Origin: Aspergillus flavus
Lineage: Eukaryota; Ascomycota; Eurotiomycetes; Eurotiales; Aspergillaceae
Length of the DNA: 64,000 nt
Reading direction: 5' to 3'
Assembly (NCBI RefSeq): GCF_009017415.1
Contig: NC_092406.1
Location: 1,116,001 to 1,180,000, forward strand
Part shown: piece by piece, positions 46,233 to 57,400 of the stretch
How positions within the stretch are numbered: position 1 is the stretch's first letter
Layout: every line of letters begins with the position of its first letter
Translations under genes and position numbers: made by a program
The notes under the pieces: model-generated
Databases searched by the model: none
What the model was told of the DNA's origin: nothing
Seen by the model: only the letters and a program-made list of their open reading frames with translations

Positions 46233-49067
46233 TTACCAATCCTGACCACGGTCCTTCATAAGGATTTCGATAGCCTCATCTTCGGGAACTGGGTTATCAT
46301 TTAGTTCCTTAACACACTCCGTTAAGCCTTCGGCAGCTTCGTCAACTTGTTCAGCTGTCCAGTTAGTGCAGGCCATGACCATTCGCCGATAGCTCTGACC
46401 TAGCACCACATTCTTGGATTTAAGACGGTCGATTTCATTCATGATTTCTTCGTTAAATCCTTCATAGCCTTGTATGCGCTGCTGTAGAGCTGCGGCAGAC
46501 GGTAACGAGTTTAAGAAAGCAGTTTGCTGTTCGGAAAACCCCGAGGTAGGATCAAAGTTTTCCGGGAAGATAACTTCGAATTTGTCGATATCGATTCCAG
46601 AGTCTTTGTCGGCATCACCGACTGACATCATTCTCGATGCATCATATGAATCACCATGGATGCTCTTTAGAAGGACAAGCAAATCTTCAGATGACATCTC
46701 AAGGTTTTTGAAACGCCGGCTCAGTCCTATACGATCTGAGGCTTTGCGCCTGAGCTCATCAAGTTGTTTCTGCTCAATTTGGCGAGCTTTCGCTGACTCG
46801 CGGATTTTTGAATGCCAATGCTCAAACTTCTCGTGCTTTTTAGCGAGATTCGTGGCCAGTTCTTTGTCAAGACTCCCTAGTGTTTCTTGCACTATCGTGC
46901 TAATCTGGGCTAGTGTTGCTGCACAAAATGTCAGTGGGTCGAGATAATTATGACGATCAAAGTAGTTGCTTTCTTACCATCAAGAATTTCCTTCTTAGTC
47001 TTGGCTAGTTGGTCCATAAAGGAATCATTCTTGGTTCCAGATTGCTGAGATTGTGAATTTCCATCAACCATATCTACACCCACGCCATAGTCTGCAGGTC
47101 GAAGACCAGTATGATTCGGTATATGAGGGTCTGCACCCACTTCCAATAATTGCGGTACAAGCACAGAGCGTGCGCGCCCCGCTAGATTCAGTGCCGTGTC
47201 TCCTTGATCATCGCGGAGGTTCACGATTTCTGAGATGAATCGACCAAGCGTTATAACCTCACCAGGTTGTTCAGTGTTTGCTCCATTTTCGAGCCCATTT
47301 GGGGTTTGACGGCTTAGCGCGCTACCTCCATGTCGGACTATGAATTCCAGCAAGCCCTCTAAATAATGCTTCGCTGACACATGGCCGCCGCCGCCTGTTG
47401 CAGCCATTACGGCGATATGGTGAAGAATCGTTCGCCCGCTGTAATCAACCATGTCAATCGTTGGAGCAAGAACCTGCAGCAAGCGTGGGAAGCTTCTATA
47501 GTCATAATTGTTCCTTGTTCCAACAGATTTCTGCAATGCAGTTTCACCTGCACCGTTAAGTCGGAATATACTAACGCCTTTCTCGACAAGTGCATGGACA
47601 AGGGGCATACGAGCAAGCATTGCTGCCCAATGTAGAGCGTTGTTCCGATATTCATCGAGCGGAGTCTCCAGGTCGTAACCAGTTAACTGCATCAAGGCAG
47701 GATGATTAGAAAAATCTTTGGTCCGCTTATCGAGGAACAATGTCATAATGAGCTTCATCTTTTGGAATCTTTCGGGAGTTGTCGCCGGAGGAAGAGGTTC
47801 AACGCCGCGCTTGTTACCGTCAACCATAGAAGTTGACATATCCATGTCTTGATAAAAGGAATCGTTTGGTTCCGTCGGGGTTGCCTCGGTCATCGACAAC
47901 GCCGAAGGCTCATAATGGAGTCCAAAAGAATGTGCATTGTTGGAAGAAGACCGGACGCGCTTGCGCGGAGGTTCAACAAAGTCATCGTGATCGAACGCTG
48001 ACGTATCATGAGGGTGTCGGCCATTGTGATGGAGGTTGTTTCCGAATCCATTGTCGGACGCCATGCTGTACATGCTCTGTTGACTGGCGAAAGGAGGCTG
48101 TGATTCTTGACTGCCCGTTTGATTCGAATGTTTGCGTATGACGCTTGATCGCCTGCCATCGATACCTCTTGCGGCAGGGGAATCAAAGCGAGCTTTACTC
48201 ATAGCGTTGACCGCTGTAGCGGCAGTTCGAGAAATGTTTTGAAAGAAAGTGCCCTGTTGTGGTTGAGACATATTACGATTGTCCATGCCGCTGTAAAGCC
48301 GTTTTCTTTGCGCAGCCATCGCCTGTTCCTTCGTGGGGGTATCTAAAGAGTCCTGTGCCGAACCAGTGGTACCGTTTGGACCCATGTCGTATTCAAGAAG
48401 AGGTCTCAGCATTTCCTCGACGTGGTATTCGCGACAAAGCTCCACGCCCCTCTGATAGTTCACCCATGTACCTTGGTATTTACCATAACCTCCCTGGACC
48501 TTCTCATGTTCACCAGCCGCTATTTCCTTTTCGAGCGTCTTCGTCCTTCTCGCCTTGACAACGCCGGCGACTTTGAGGATCTGGGTGGCATTTAACCAAG
48601 AGTCCGAACGGCGCTTCATAACGGCGACTCCATTCACTTCCATTTCGTAGACGGCAACATTGGAATAAACGGCCTATACATAAACAGGAAGCGTCAACAT
48701 GACATGGGCCTTGGAAAGTAATGACTGCATGGGCACATAAAGATAGGATAGGACATACTCTGTAGATTTGAGGTTTGATCTCCTCTTGATACGTCAACAT
48801 TGCCCCATAACCATTCATGTCTTCAAAGCCGTTGAAACTACCTCGCGCACCATGAGGTAGGCCATTCGAATAGGTAAAAGACATTGCCGACTGTTGCGAT
48901 CCTTTCGGAGGGGGTGTACCTCGAGGAGTTGTTGCCACGGACTGGGAAGCATTGAAAGATCCAAGTTGCGACTGCGAAAATGACATTCCATTGGCAGACC
49001 CAATGCTACTTTGAGAATATGACATGGGTAGGCTTGGTCGCGGTGGGTGGTGATTGTTGGAAGCCAT
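46233..49067 (-). CDS. MBP1: MBF transcription factor DNA-binding subunit (APSES + ankyrin; Mbp1/Res2-like)
   Basis: There are three exons: 49067..48759, 48673..46978 and 46918..46233 (introns 85 and 59 bp), giving 896 residues. A Ser/Gln-rich N-terminus is followed by an APSES/KilA-N DNA-binding domain from residue 104 (AVYSNVAVYEMEVNGVAVMKRR, split by the first join) through WLNATQILKVAGVVKARRTK and GTWVNYQRGVELC to about 200. A nuclear signal PPRKRVRSSS lies near the middle, then ankyrin repeats (NALHWAAMLARMPLVHALVEKG; GRTILHHIAVMA; GDTALNLAGRA) and a C-terminal coiled coil (about 670-740) for partner binding. MBF drives G1/S genes through ACGCG boxes in complex with a Cdc10/Swi6-type partner. 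Its own promoter contains such boxes. Confidence 0.92.
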
Positions 49068-49633
49068 TGAATTTGTTTAACTTCGGTATTGGGGCCCCCA
49101 ACCCAGGCACCATACACATATATCTGACGATGGTTAAATCTCTAAGAGTCTCAGCTTCGCCGAATGAAATGGCATAACAGTTATTTGGTGGGCAAAAATA
49201 ATAAATAAAAATAAAAAAGCAGAGCGAGGGAGTCGAGGCATGTGGGGAAATGCACCTATCCTAAGGATCGACCGGATTCGCGCGATGAGGCGAAGAGGCG
49301 CGTGGTTTAGCGCACCGGTCGCGAAAGGGATAGTACTGTACAGCTGGATCCGAACGTATACGACCACCCGTTCAAGAAGACAGTATCACCCACCAAAAGG
49401 GTCATAGAACTGTATAAAAAGAATCTGAGCAATCTTCTTCACTTAGTTCCGGCTTGAACTGATCATGCAAGTTCGGACAACGAAAAGAAAGTCGCGGGGT
49501 GGCTACTTAGTCGCGTTTTGGGTTTAGCGTCTTCGGTTTTCGCGTTAACAACCGTCCAAGTCATGCTATTTCCCTTTTAAGTTCGCCTCAAGTCAAAGTT
49601 CTTCCGAACACATGCACATCGTTGGCCTACAAC
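49068..49633. promoter_or_regulatory. Divergent promoter MBF subunit / LYR protein with ACGCG and SCB-like sites
   Basis: This 566-bp shared region contains CGCGT at 49299-49303, CGCGAAA (SCB form) at 49320-49326, CGCGT at 49512-49516 and TTTCGCG/CGCGT overlapping at 49538-49545. These match the binding cores of MBF (ACGCG) and SBF (CRCGAAA), so the MBF gene may regulate itself. The sites are seen directly; autoregulation is inferred. Confidence 0.55.
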
Positions 49634-50896
49634 ATGGGGAGGAAGGAGGCCGTGGAAGCCGCGAAACTAGCTCTCGAGAATCCCTGGAAACAGCATTCAT
49701 GGCGTCATTATTTTCGTGCCTTACTTCGCCAATGTTCCTACCTACCAGACCCTGTTGCGAAATGTAATCTACATGACCATGTTGTGCGAAGATTTCGACG
49801 TTACGTGATAGAAGAGCGACGCCCATGGATCAGATGGAATGCCGAGCGGCAGATCTTTCTCTTCAAAGAAGTAAAGGATACCCTGTCATTACTGCAGCGG
49901 GCGAACGCAGGATATTCCAAACCACTCGAGAAAGTCATCCGAATGGCATACGGACGAAAAGGGAGACGGAGGAAGGAATTAATGAGCGCTTTGATTGCTC
50001 CCGATGTTCCTGCGAATCATACAGCTGTGGAAGAGGCCCTTCAACGACCCGAAAATTACGAAGATGGCTGGGAACCTCCAGCAATCGTGATGGAGCTCCT
50101 GAAGTCCCAGCAGAACAACGGGATTCTCTCGCAACTAAACATTCGCCAAGTGAAACACCTTGAGCCGCCCATACCCAAGAAGGCCATCTGGGGAGATGGA
50201 ATTGCCAAGTCACGAAGGCGAAACATACGGAAGGATTGGTATACTGATATGATCGATCACCTCCTTCCGCCACTACCTGACCCTGACCTGAGCATCTTAA
50301 AAGGATTGGTTTCAGGAGAAATGCCATGGAACCCACCCGAATGGAGAACGCCAGTGAACCTTTCCGAAAGACAAAAGAAGATCAGGCGATTAACCCGCAG
50401 TTATTTAAGAACACTATTAAAAGATGGTCCTGTAAAAGGCCCGACATTCAAGCCGTACACTAAAGGACGCCCTCATGTCATCACGCGACGATTCATGCAG
50501 AGAATCTGGAGGCGCACTCTGTGCCTGATCCCGCACATGGAGTGGGATGAGACTGCTAAAAAGCACATCTTCACATGGGACTCGGCCAAGCCGACGCTTA
50601 GGCTAGGTATTCCCGGCGGACCTGAAATATTTGAGGATGTTGATGAACAGGGGAAGGTAACCACGACGCCAACTGGTTTGCTTCCCGGTGGAATACGGGA
50701 CAAAGGCCGCAAGCCATACCGGGAGACGCCTTTTGAATTGGGATTAGAACCCAAACATGAACTCAACGAGCAAAGAAGCAACCGCCCACACGACCTCGCC
50801 CTATTTGGCGTCAAATCAAAAAGATCATCCAGCAAGTCATACGAAAAAGGTTCACGTATGCTGTCCGACAAATCACCCAGAAAGCGTGACCGCTAG
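49634..50896 (+). CDS. Large fungal LYR-motif protein, probably mitochondrial
   Basis: This is a single-exon gene of 420 residues. The start is set at ATG 49634 (MGRKEAVEAAKLALENPWKQ). The N-terminal 90 residues look like a Complex1_LYR domain: helix SWRHYFRALLRQCSYLPDP, in which LYR is relaxed to FRALLRQ, then VRRFRRYVIEERRPWIRWN as the helix-2/3 part. The remaining 330 residues are very basic (RRRNIRKDWY, RRFMQRIWRRTLCLIP) and unlike short LYRM accessory factors. LYR proteins bind the acyl carrier protein and help assemble respiratory complexes, Fe-S clusters or the mitoribosome. The basic extension suggests RNA or ribosome contact, which is inference. It is divergent from the MBF gene. Confidence 0.65.
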   Translation: MGRKEAVEAAKLALENPWKQHSWRHYFRALLRQCSYLPDPVAKCNLHDHVVRRFRRYVIEERRPWIRWNAERQIFLFKEVKDTLSLLQRANAGYSKPLEKVIRMAYGRKGRRRKELMSALIAPDVPANHTAVEEALQRPENYEDGWEPPAIVMELLKSQQNNGILSQLNIRQVKHLEPPIPKKAIWGDGIAKSRRRNIRKDWYTDMIDHLLPPLPDPDLSILKGLVSGEMPWNPPEWRTPVNLSERQKKIRRLTRSYLRTLLKDGPVKGPTFKPYTKGRPHVITRRFMQRIWRRTLCLIPHMEWDETAKKHIFTWDSAKPTLRLGIPGGPEIFEDVDEQGKVTTTPTGLLPGGIRDKGRKPYRETPFELGLEPKHELNEQRSNRPHDLALFGVKSKRSSSKSYEKGSRMLSDKSPRKRDR

Positions 50897-51803
50897 GTCT
50901 AGACTTGACGTCTTCTAAATGCTTAAAACTATGATTCTTTACCGAATAAAGGTATGACAACGCTTTTGATGTAAATGCAATATTTAGCAACATAAAATGT
51001 GCAGGGTCAGTTAACACCCTGGAAAACGAGTAATTGAATGAATCACATCGCCTAAATGATAACAGTCAAAGGAGCAATCTGAAAACGACTGGGACCTAGG
51101 CGATGGTGAATTGAGTGTATTTCTACCAGATATAATAATTTCTCGGGTGGTCAGGACCATACCAAATATCACAAAATCTTCTCTTTTATGATCATTTCAT
51201 CATCGCTTTATATGAATACCTCAACGTACAGGATGCTTACCCACCAGAAAATCAGTGATGTTGCATCTAGAAAACCTGCCCTGTCTTTCTCTTGACCAAA
51301 CATCAACCAGTTCAGGACCAGAAAAGTGTCAGGAGATCACCTACTTCTAGAGAGTCAGCCATCATAAAGTTCCAAATTCTGCTCCGATGATCCGATTGCG
51401 ATCACATTATGGCCATCAGTGCATACATTAGTGGCATAATCTGTCTCTTCTAGTTATCACCGCATGCTTAGACTATAAACCTCTATCACTACATGTGATT
51501 CTAAACTTCTTTCCCCGAATAGGAAGGAACTCTGACAGTATAATCGTATGCTGCACGAATAATGATATTTGTACATAGCTTGCATTATCAATGGCCTAAG
51601 TTCTGCTCTAATCTCTAGAAAGTTATATTGTGTTTGCCATATCATACCCTCTTTAAGGATTGGTGAATATGCCCTATGTTCATACAGATTGCTACACAGG
51701 CATATATACGCGTATGGAAATTGCTAGAAAATACTTCCATCTTTAACCTAGAGCATACCCAGTAAGCATTGCTGGATCTATAATTAATTAGAGAAAACTT
51801 GCC
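50897..51803. other. Intergenic region between convergent genes; nothing seen
   Basis: AT-rich 0.9 kb holding the 3' UTRs of the LYR-protein and methyltransferase genes. No coding signal or repeat. Confidence 0.6.
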
Positions 51804-52718
51804 TTATTTCCTGACCGCCACGACAAACAAGCGTGGATAGGGCAGCAGAACCCGACCATCGATTAACTTGGGATACGCGCTCTCCAATCGCTTCAGATAC
51901 TCGCTCAAAAATGCTTCTTTATCTTGCGGCGACAACGGGTCAACATAAGGTCTCAACCCGGTGCCCTTAACCCACTCCACGATGGCACTATGATTCTCGA
52001 GCGAGTGGTGGTACGCGGTTCTGAAAATGTTCACCTCAGAAGACAAATCCTTCAGTTGATCATATATCTCCTGTGGTGACTGAAAGGTATCTCTGCCGAC
52101 ATTGCTGAGAGTGGACGCCCAGGGACCATTACTGGCAACCTCCCTCATCAGGACATGGGAGGGCTCCATCAGATTGTCTGGCACTTGAAAGGCAAACACT
52201 CCTCCGGATGGTTGAGTCTCCATTAGGCCTTTGATTACTGGGATCCGCTCTTCCTTCTTGAGCCATTGAAAAACAGCATTGGAAAAGAAAAGATCGACTG
52301 ATGGAGGTGGAGAATAGGACCGCAGATCTTCAACACTGAACTCATAGGCTGGGAGAGTCGCCTTTGCTTTCTGGATCATGTCGGGTGATGAATCCATTCC
52401 CACAATATGAGCATCAGGATAACGAGTTGCCAAAACAGCGGTCGAATTTCCCGGTCCACAGCCCAGATCAACTACTCTTCTTGGGGCTTGGAGAGGAACC
52501 CGAGCAAGGAGGTCGCGAGCCGGCATTGTCCGCTCATCTTCGAACTTCAGATATTGAGTGGCGCTCCAGTCATTCTTGGACATGACTCTTGATGAAAAGG
52601 ACAGCGCTCTATGATGCGATAATTGTGTGAGGGATGACTTCCCAGAGAGCAAGGCGCTCCTTGTAAACAACGATTGAGTATAGGTAAACATGTAGATCGA
52701 TAAAAGGTGACCTGGCAA
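51804..52718 (-). CDS. trans-Aconitate 2-methyltransferase-like SAM methyltransferase
   Basis: This is a single-exon gene of 304 residues. Motif I is VVDLGCGPGNST (82-94), followed by IVGMDSSPDMIQKA (motif post-I), FSVEDLRSYSP, DLFFSNAVFQWL (motif II) and the C-terminal WVKGTGLRPYVDPL, all characteristic of the Tam family that methylates trans-aconitate, an inhibitor formed from cis-aconitate. The core enzyme would start at Met46 (52583, MSKNDWSATQYLKFEDER). The extra N-terminus contains a basic, Ser-rich, acid-free stretch (FTRSALLSGKSSLTQLSHHR), so a longer mitochondrial form and a shorter cytosolic form from the second start are both possible. It is convergent with the LYR gene. Confidence 0.85.
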   Translation of the reverse strand: MPGHLLSIYMFTYTQSLFTRSALLSGKSSLTQLSHHRALSFSSRVMSKNDWSATQYLKFEDERTMPARDLLARVPLQAPRRVVDLGCGPGNSTAVLATRYPDAHIVGMDSSPDMIQKAKATLPAYEFSVEDLRSYSPPPSVDLFFSNAVFQWLKKEERIPVIKGLMETQPSGGVFAFQVPDNLMEPSHVLMREVASNGPWASTLSNVGRDTFQSPQEIYDQLKDLSSEVNIFRTAYHHSLENHSAIVEWVKGTGLRPYVDPLSPQDKEAFLSEYLKRLESAYPKLIDGRVLLPYPRLFVVAVRK

Positions 52719-53518
52719 TGTCGAGACAGGAGTTGATTCTTTGCGAGACCAGATTCTGGTTGTAAGTCCTATGAGCCTGCGGTAAATACAACTTTTGCTG
52801 TTATATACTGATAGGGATTAGACAATAGATATAGTAGTCTTGTAGCATTGTTAACATTCCTGATTGATTGGGTACACTTGATAAGTAGCGAAAATCGGAG
52901 CTTCCGGATTTAGCCTAGATGCAAATCGGACCAGCTCTGAAATCCTGGCATTCATTATAGGCCTATTTACCTCCGATTAGCAATCAATAACGCCGTGAGA
53001 CTCGCTCTATTAGTTCTTTGTTATAACACATATGGATACTGGGGGAGCTGATTTGTGGAAGACGCGGTTGCGGTTCCCGGCTGTTCATCAGCTGAGAGTA
53101 CTCGGTATCGGAGCGGAGCAAGTATCAGAGTACTTACAAGAGCCTCTGTGGCAAAGGGGAAGAGACATTATACGATCGATAGTCAACCTTGCAGGCGGTT
53201 GGCAATGCTCATTATGGCGCAACTTGTCAATATCTACTAAACACACAAGCCTCTCGAGTATGATATCGATCGACTGAAATACTCCCGTTTCTGTGCGATG
53301 AATGGGTCTTTCTGTAATTAGCACAGCCCCTTTACCCCGCGAAGCCACATTGTTCCTTCCTTCACTTTCTCCCCAAGTAGAAAAGCAATCTCAATAAATA
53401 TCAGTCTTAAGACTGTCGACTTCTTTTCTGTGTTCATATCTATTGGCTTGCATGCTTGGCTTCGCTCCATATATTGTTGTACACCACGTAACCTTACAAG
53501 CATACTCAGCTACTCATC
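52719..53518. other. Divergent intergenic region; no gene seen
   Basis: This 0.8 kb holds the promoters of the methyltransferase (minus) and the glycine-zipper protein (plus). One ACGCG core lies near 53061. No coding content recognised. Confidence 0.5.
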
Positions 53519-54411
53519 ATGTCTGACCAGTACGGTGGCCATCAGTACAATCAGTATGGGGCACCGCCACATGGCAATAACCAGTATGGTGGATATGGAG
53601 GTCAGCCAGGGAACTATCCTGCACAAAACCAATATGGGCAGCCTCCGCAGCAGGGCTACTATCAATCTACAGTATGTCTGGCCTGAGTGCTGTCTTTCCC
53701 TTTTCTATACTCCGTACTTCTTGGGACTATGCATCCACCGCGACTATCGCTGCATGAGAGTGGAACTTTGTCTTGGCTTTTAACTATCTACTAACACTTC
53801 AATGTTGCAACTTATCTCAGCCCGCTTACGATCAGCAACCTCATACCCAGCATTCCTCGTATGGCCAGCAGCAGAACTATCCCCCACCCTACAGCGCCGG
53901 CCCCCAACAAGGCGGATATCCTGGCGACTATGGCCACGGGCAAGGCTCATACATGAACCCACCACAAGATGGTGGCCACTCTCCCTACCCCCAGCAGCAA
54001 TATCAACAGGGTGCGAGTGCTTCGTATTACGGCGCTAGCTCGCAGTCGGGATACGCTTCTCACCCAGGACAGGCCCCCGGCCCGGCGGGACAGGAAGGTG
54101 AGAGAGGGCTTGGTTCGACAATTCTTGGCGCTACCGGGGGTGGTTTCGTTGGCCATAAACTTGGGGGCGGGGTACTGGGTACGGCAGGGGGTGCATTGGT
54201 TGGAGCTGTAGGCGCAAATCTAGCCAACAAAGCGTACGTCCGTCATGCTTGATCGTTATCTGCTGCTATTAGATTCCGCATGCTAACTTTGTGAAACAGC
54301 CACAAGAAGCACAAGAAAGAGAAAAAGCACAAGAAGGATAAGAAACATCACAAGCGCAAGTCCAGTTCCAGTTCATCGAGCTCGAGCTCGAGTTCAAGCT
54401 CCAGTGATTAG
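53519..54411 (+). CDS. Gly/Gln/Tyr-rich glycine-zipper protein with Lys/His-rich and poly-Ser tail
   Basis: The exons are 53519..53671, 53821..54233 and 54300..54411 (introns 149 and 66 bp), giving 225 residues. Residues 1-135 are low-complexity and prion-like, built from QYGG, YNQYG, PPQQG and SYGQQQ patterns with almost no charge. Next comes a glycine-zipper segment (STILGATGGGFVGHKLGGG followed by LGTAGGALVGAVGANLANKA), the 2TM glycine-zipper type found in surface-antigen-like proteins. The last exon encodes only the tail: alternating Lys/His (HKKHKKEKKHKKDKKHHKRK), then 15 Ser and a final Asp. The protein has no signal peptide. Similar proteins occur widely in Aspergilli as uncharacterised; function is unknown. 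Intron 1 contains a TACTCCGTA copy. Confidence 0.85.
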
Positions 54412-57400
54412 GTGGCTTAAAAGAAGCAAACGATGTGGTAACGCTGGTGATACTTTGTTTTCGCATTATCATGACCGCAAGAGCCGGAGCAGGATCTTAT
54501 CCGTAGCAGACGTCGCTGTAAATGTTGACTTTTTGTTGCCGAAGCTTTCTGTCTTCTGTACGTCCCTATCCTTAGCTAAACCAATATCGCAGTTTGAAAT
54601 AACGCATGGCGGTATTCCTTGGTTGCCAATCATAATGGCCACATGGTGCTTGCATTCTCCAACCTACACGCACTCTACTGTGTAGAAAACACTCATTCCC
54701 GCCACTTGAACAAGTTTAGGAGCTTAACGCAGAGTATAACCTCAGGGAATGAGGAAAAGACAAAACACGAGCAATGACATCAGGTATAGTAACCCCATTG
54801 GTCGTCGAAGTACCATATCGCCACATTCAAGTCGAGTCGGCTCTGCGTCGGATGCTTCAATTTCTGCGGACCAAATCCGACACTATGAAAAATAATCACG
54901 GGATAAATGACGCCGTTGGTTTTTCTCTTTAAGGTTTTACGGACTCAAGCCGATGAAATACCGAGTCGTGCCGCCGAATGGTGTGACCCGATAACCTCCC
55001 TAACCATTCATATACTTTTAATGTGCTAGCACAAGGCTCTTGAGAAGTTAGGAAGCTGTCGGATAAGGCAAAAGCAGATAAGAGGTTGAACCACTTAAGC
55101 TTGCGATGACAGAAGTGGCGAATTCATGTGCTGCCTACCGGTACTTTGGTAGGCCTGCCGGTAGCTACTAAAAAGGTAATATTGGTCCACACTAGGTTGA
55201 CACACACGAGGCGGGAAGAAGTGACATTCACTACGATGTGGTATTTCACTGATAATATATGAGCTTTGGTTGAAATATTGGTTATCCTGTGGGAGAATTC
55301 CTTTTGCACAAACGTGATTGGTGGGTTTGTCCTAAGTGGCAACCTGGCTTAGGCAATGCTACGACTATGACTGTGCTTCGAATCATTGCTGTGTAGTGGT
55401 GTACATGAAACATTTCATATTTGGCGGTTAGAACTAGATGAGTAATAGAGTGCCTCGATGGAAGGGCTAGAAAAACTTTTAAAAAAAAATTATAATAATT
55501 CTCCCTGAGGAACTTGTCTAGAACGAATATGGAAGGATGGGACTTCCACCATGCAACAGATGGTGACAAGGAAAATTTTTGATTACGTTGTCTGACAAGC
55601 AAGGGTGATTCGTTCAAACCTTGGCTAAGAAGAAAAAGAAAAGTAGTAATAATGTAAGAATTTTAAACAATGAATTTATGGGTCAAAGACTGATTCGCTG
55701 GGTGGTTTTATTAGCTCGTGAAAATTTTACTTCCTTATGAATTTTTTTTTATCTTTCTATTTTCTTTTTTTCTATTTTATTTTATTTTTCTTTTTTTTAC
55801 GTTCCCCTTTTTGTTCCCTTATTGCCACTCATCTCCGAGGTTTTCGCGGGGGATAAGGATAAGGAGTGGGAAAATCCGGAGATTTGAACTTAAGCGTGAA
55901 GGATGGGCCAAAAAAAGTCAAAATTCGATGGTCGATAAGGGATAGCGACGATAAGGGTTTTTTTGACTTTATATTTCTCCGTTTGTAGTTCGACAGATCA
56001 TTAACGCTGCATAGTCTTGCATACGCTCTTCCCCGGTGTACATATCACAGGCATTAATGCAGAATATAACCTGTTAGGATGAAACCACGCATTCGGCGGT
56101 GTGGTTTAACTCTTATTCAAATTGGCGGTGATGCGTCGTCTTACTTGGCTGCGACTTGTAAGCCGTCGTTTCAGCCCTTGGGTTGCGACGAGTAAGCAGT
56201 CGAATTGTAGACCCCCGAATATATCCCTGGATGCTTTGTTTCTCTTTTTGTCAAAGAAGTATCATCAGGGCTCTGTGTCGTCAAACTATCCATCTCAGAA
56301 TTACTCCTGATATCCTCCCTTTCAGTTGGTCAACCTTTGTAGATCCCAATTCGGCAAAGAAATTTCTTTTTGATAGACCGCTGGAAGACATTGCTGCTTG
56401 TGCTTATGGATCATGAACTGGACAGTTGTTCACCTCATTATCTAGTCGCTTACGGCGGCCTGGACAACACGAATTGCTGCAATGTACTACTAGTATGTAT
56501 GTCAACGTAGCAAACGCTGAGTTGGGACAGTTCAATATCGGCTCAGCCATCCAAAACCCGCAGCAGGTTTGAGATGACGGAAGAGTACGGCGAAGGCTCT
56601 CAATAGTCCATGGCTCTGGTCAACTCTAAACGCCTTGTGTTTCTTCGTATTTAGTTCTCCTTTTTCTTTTTTCTTTTTTGCTTTTTTTTATTACCCAAAG
56701 AAGGCTTCGAATGTCTAGAAACTCGGCTGCGCCACCTAAAGTCTGGGGGAGCGATCTGAGGGTGGCGACAGAAATAGCACCAGCATCTGCAGGCCCAACA
56801 CACTCATTCACACGGGAGTCAACGGACACTAGCCGCCGTGAATTAGCCAGCGTTGCATCCCCGGATTCATGCCCTGTCAGGGACTGAAATACATTAGCCT
56901 AGCCCGCTAAGGATAATCAAGGGATGCGCGTTGTCCTCCCGCCTGTAGGTTTAGTTGAAGGGCAAGGCTGTCAGCTCCTTGACAAGGGATTCTGTAGTGA
57001 GTTCTAAGAAATTTCTTCTGGTCGGTATCTACTTGGATTCACGGGCGGTTACAGAATTACGGCGACAGGCTGGATGGTATCCCCTCCAGAAAGCGAGCCC
57101 GGTTGCCCGTTTGTCCTTACCCCAATAAATGTTGTTGCAACGGGGCCAACTGGCAAAAGCGACGGCTCCCTCAGAATCTGTAGTATTTTTAGTCGCCTCA
57201 GGCCGGAAATTATCTATCAAATCCGCTACGCCTATCATCGCCTTGCCCTTAGGCAACCCCCGAGGGTTCATTCGAAGTCTAATTCATTCTTTTGTGGCAT
57301 CCTCGGATTGTCCGCCCAAATCGGCGAGACCAAAAAACCAGAAAACTCTCTGGTCGGGCAAGACGGCGGCTTTGGCTATCCCACCAGCGGACCAATCATC

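Noticed and set aside
55575..55630. Possible tRNA or small RNA hairpin (CAAGG...CCTTG)
   Set aside because: Only a 5-bp stem with a long loop; no cloverleaf.
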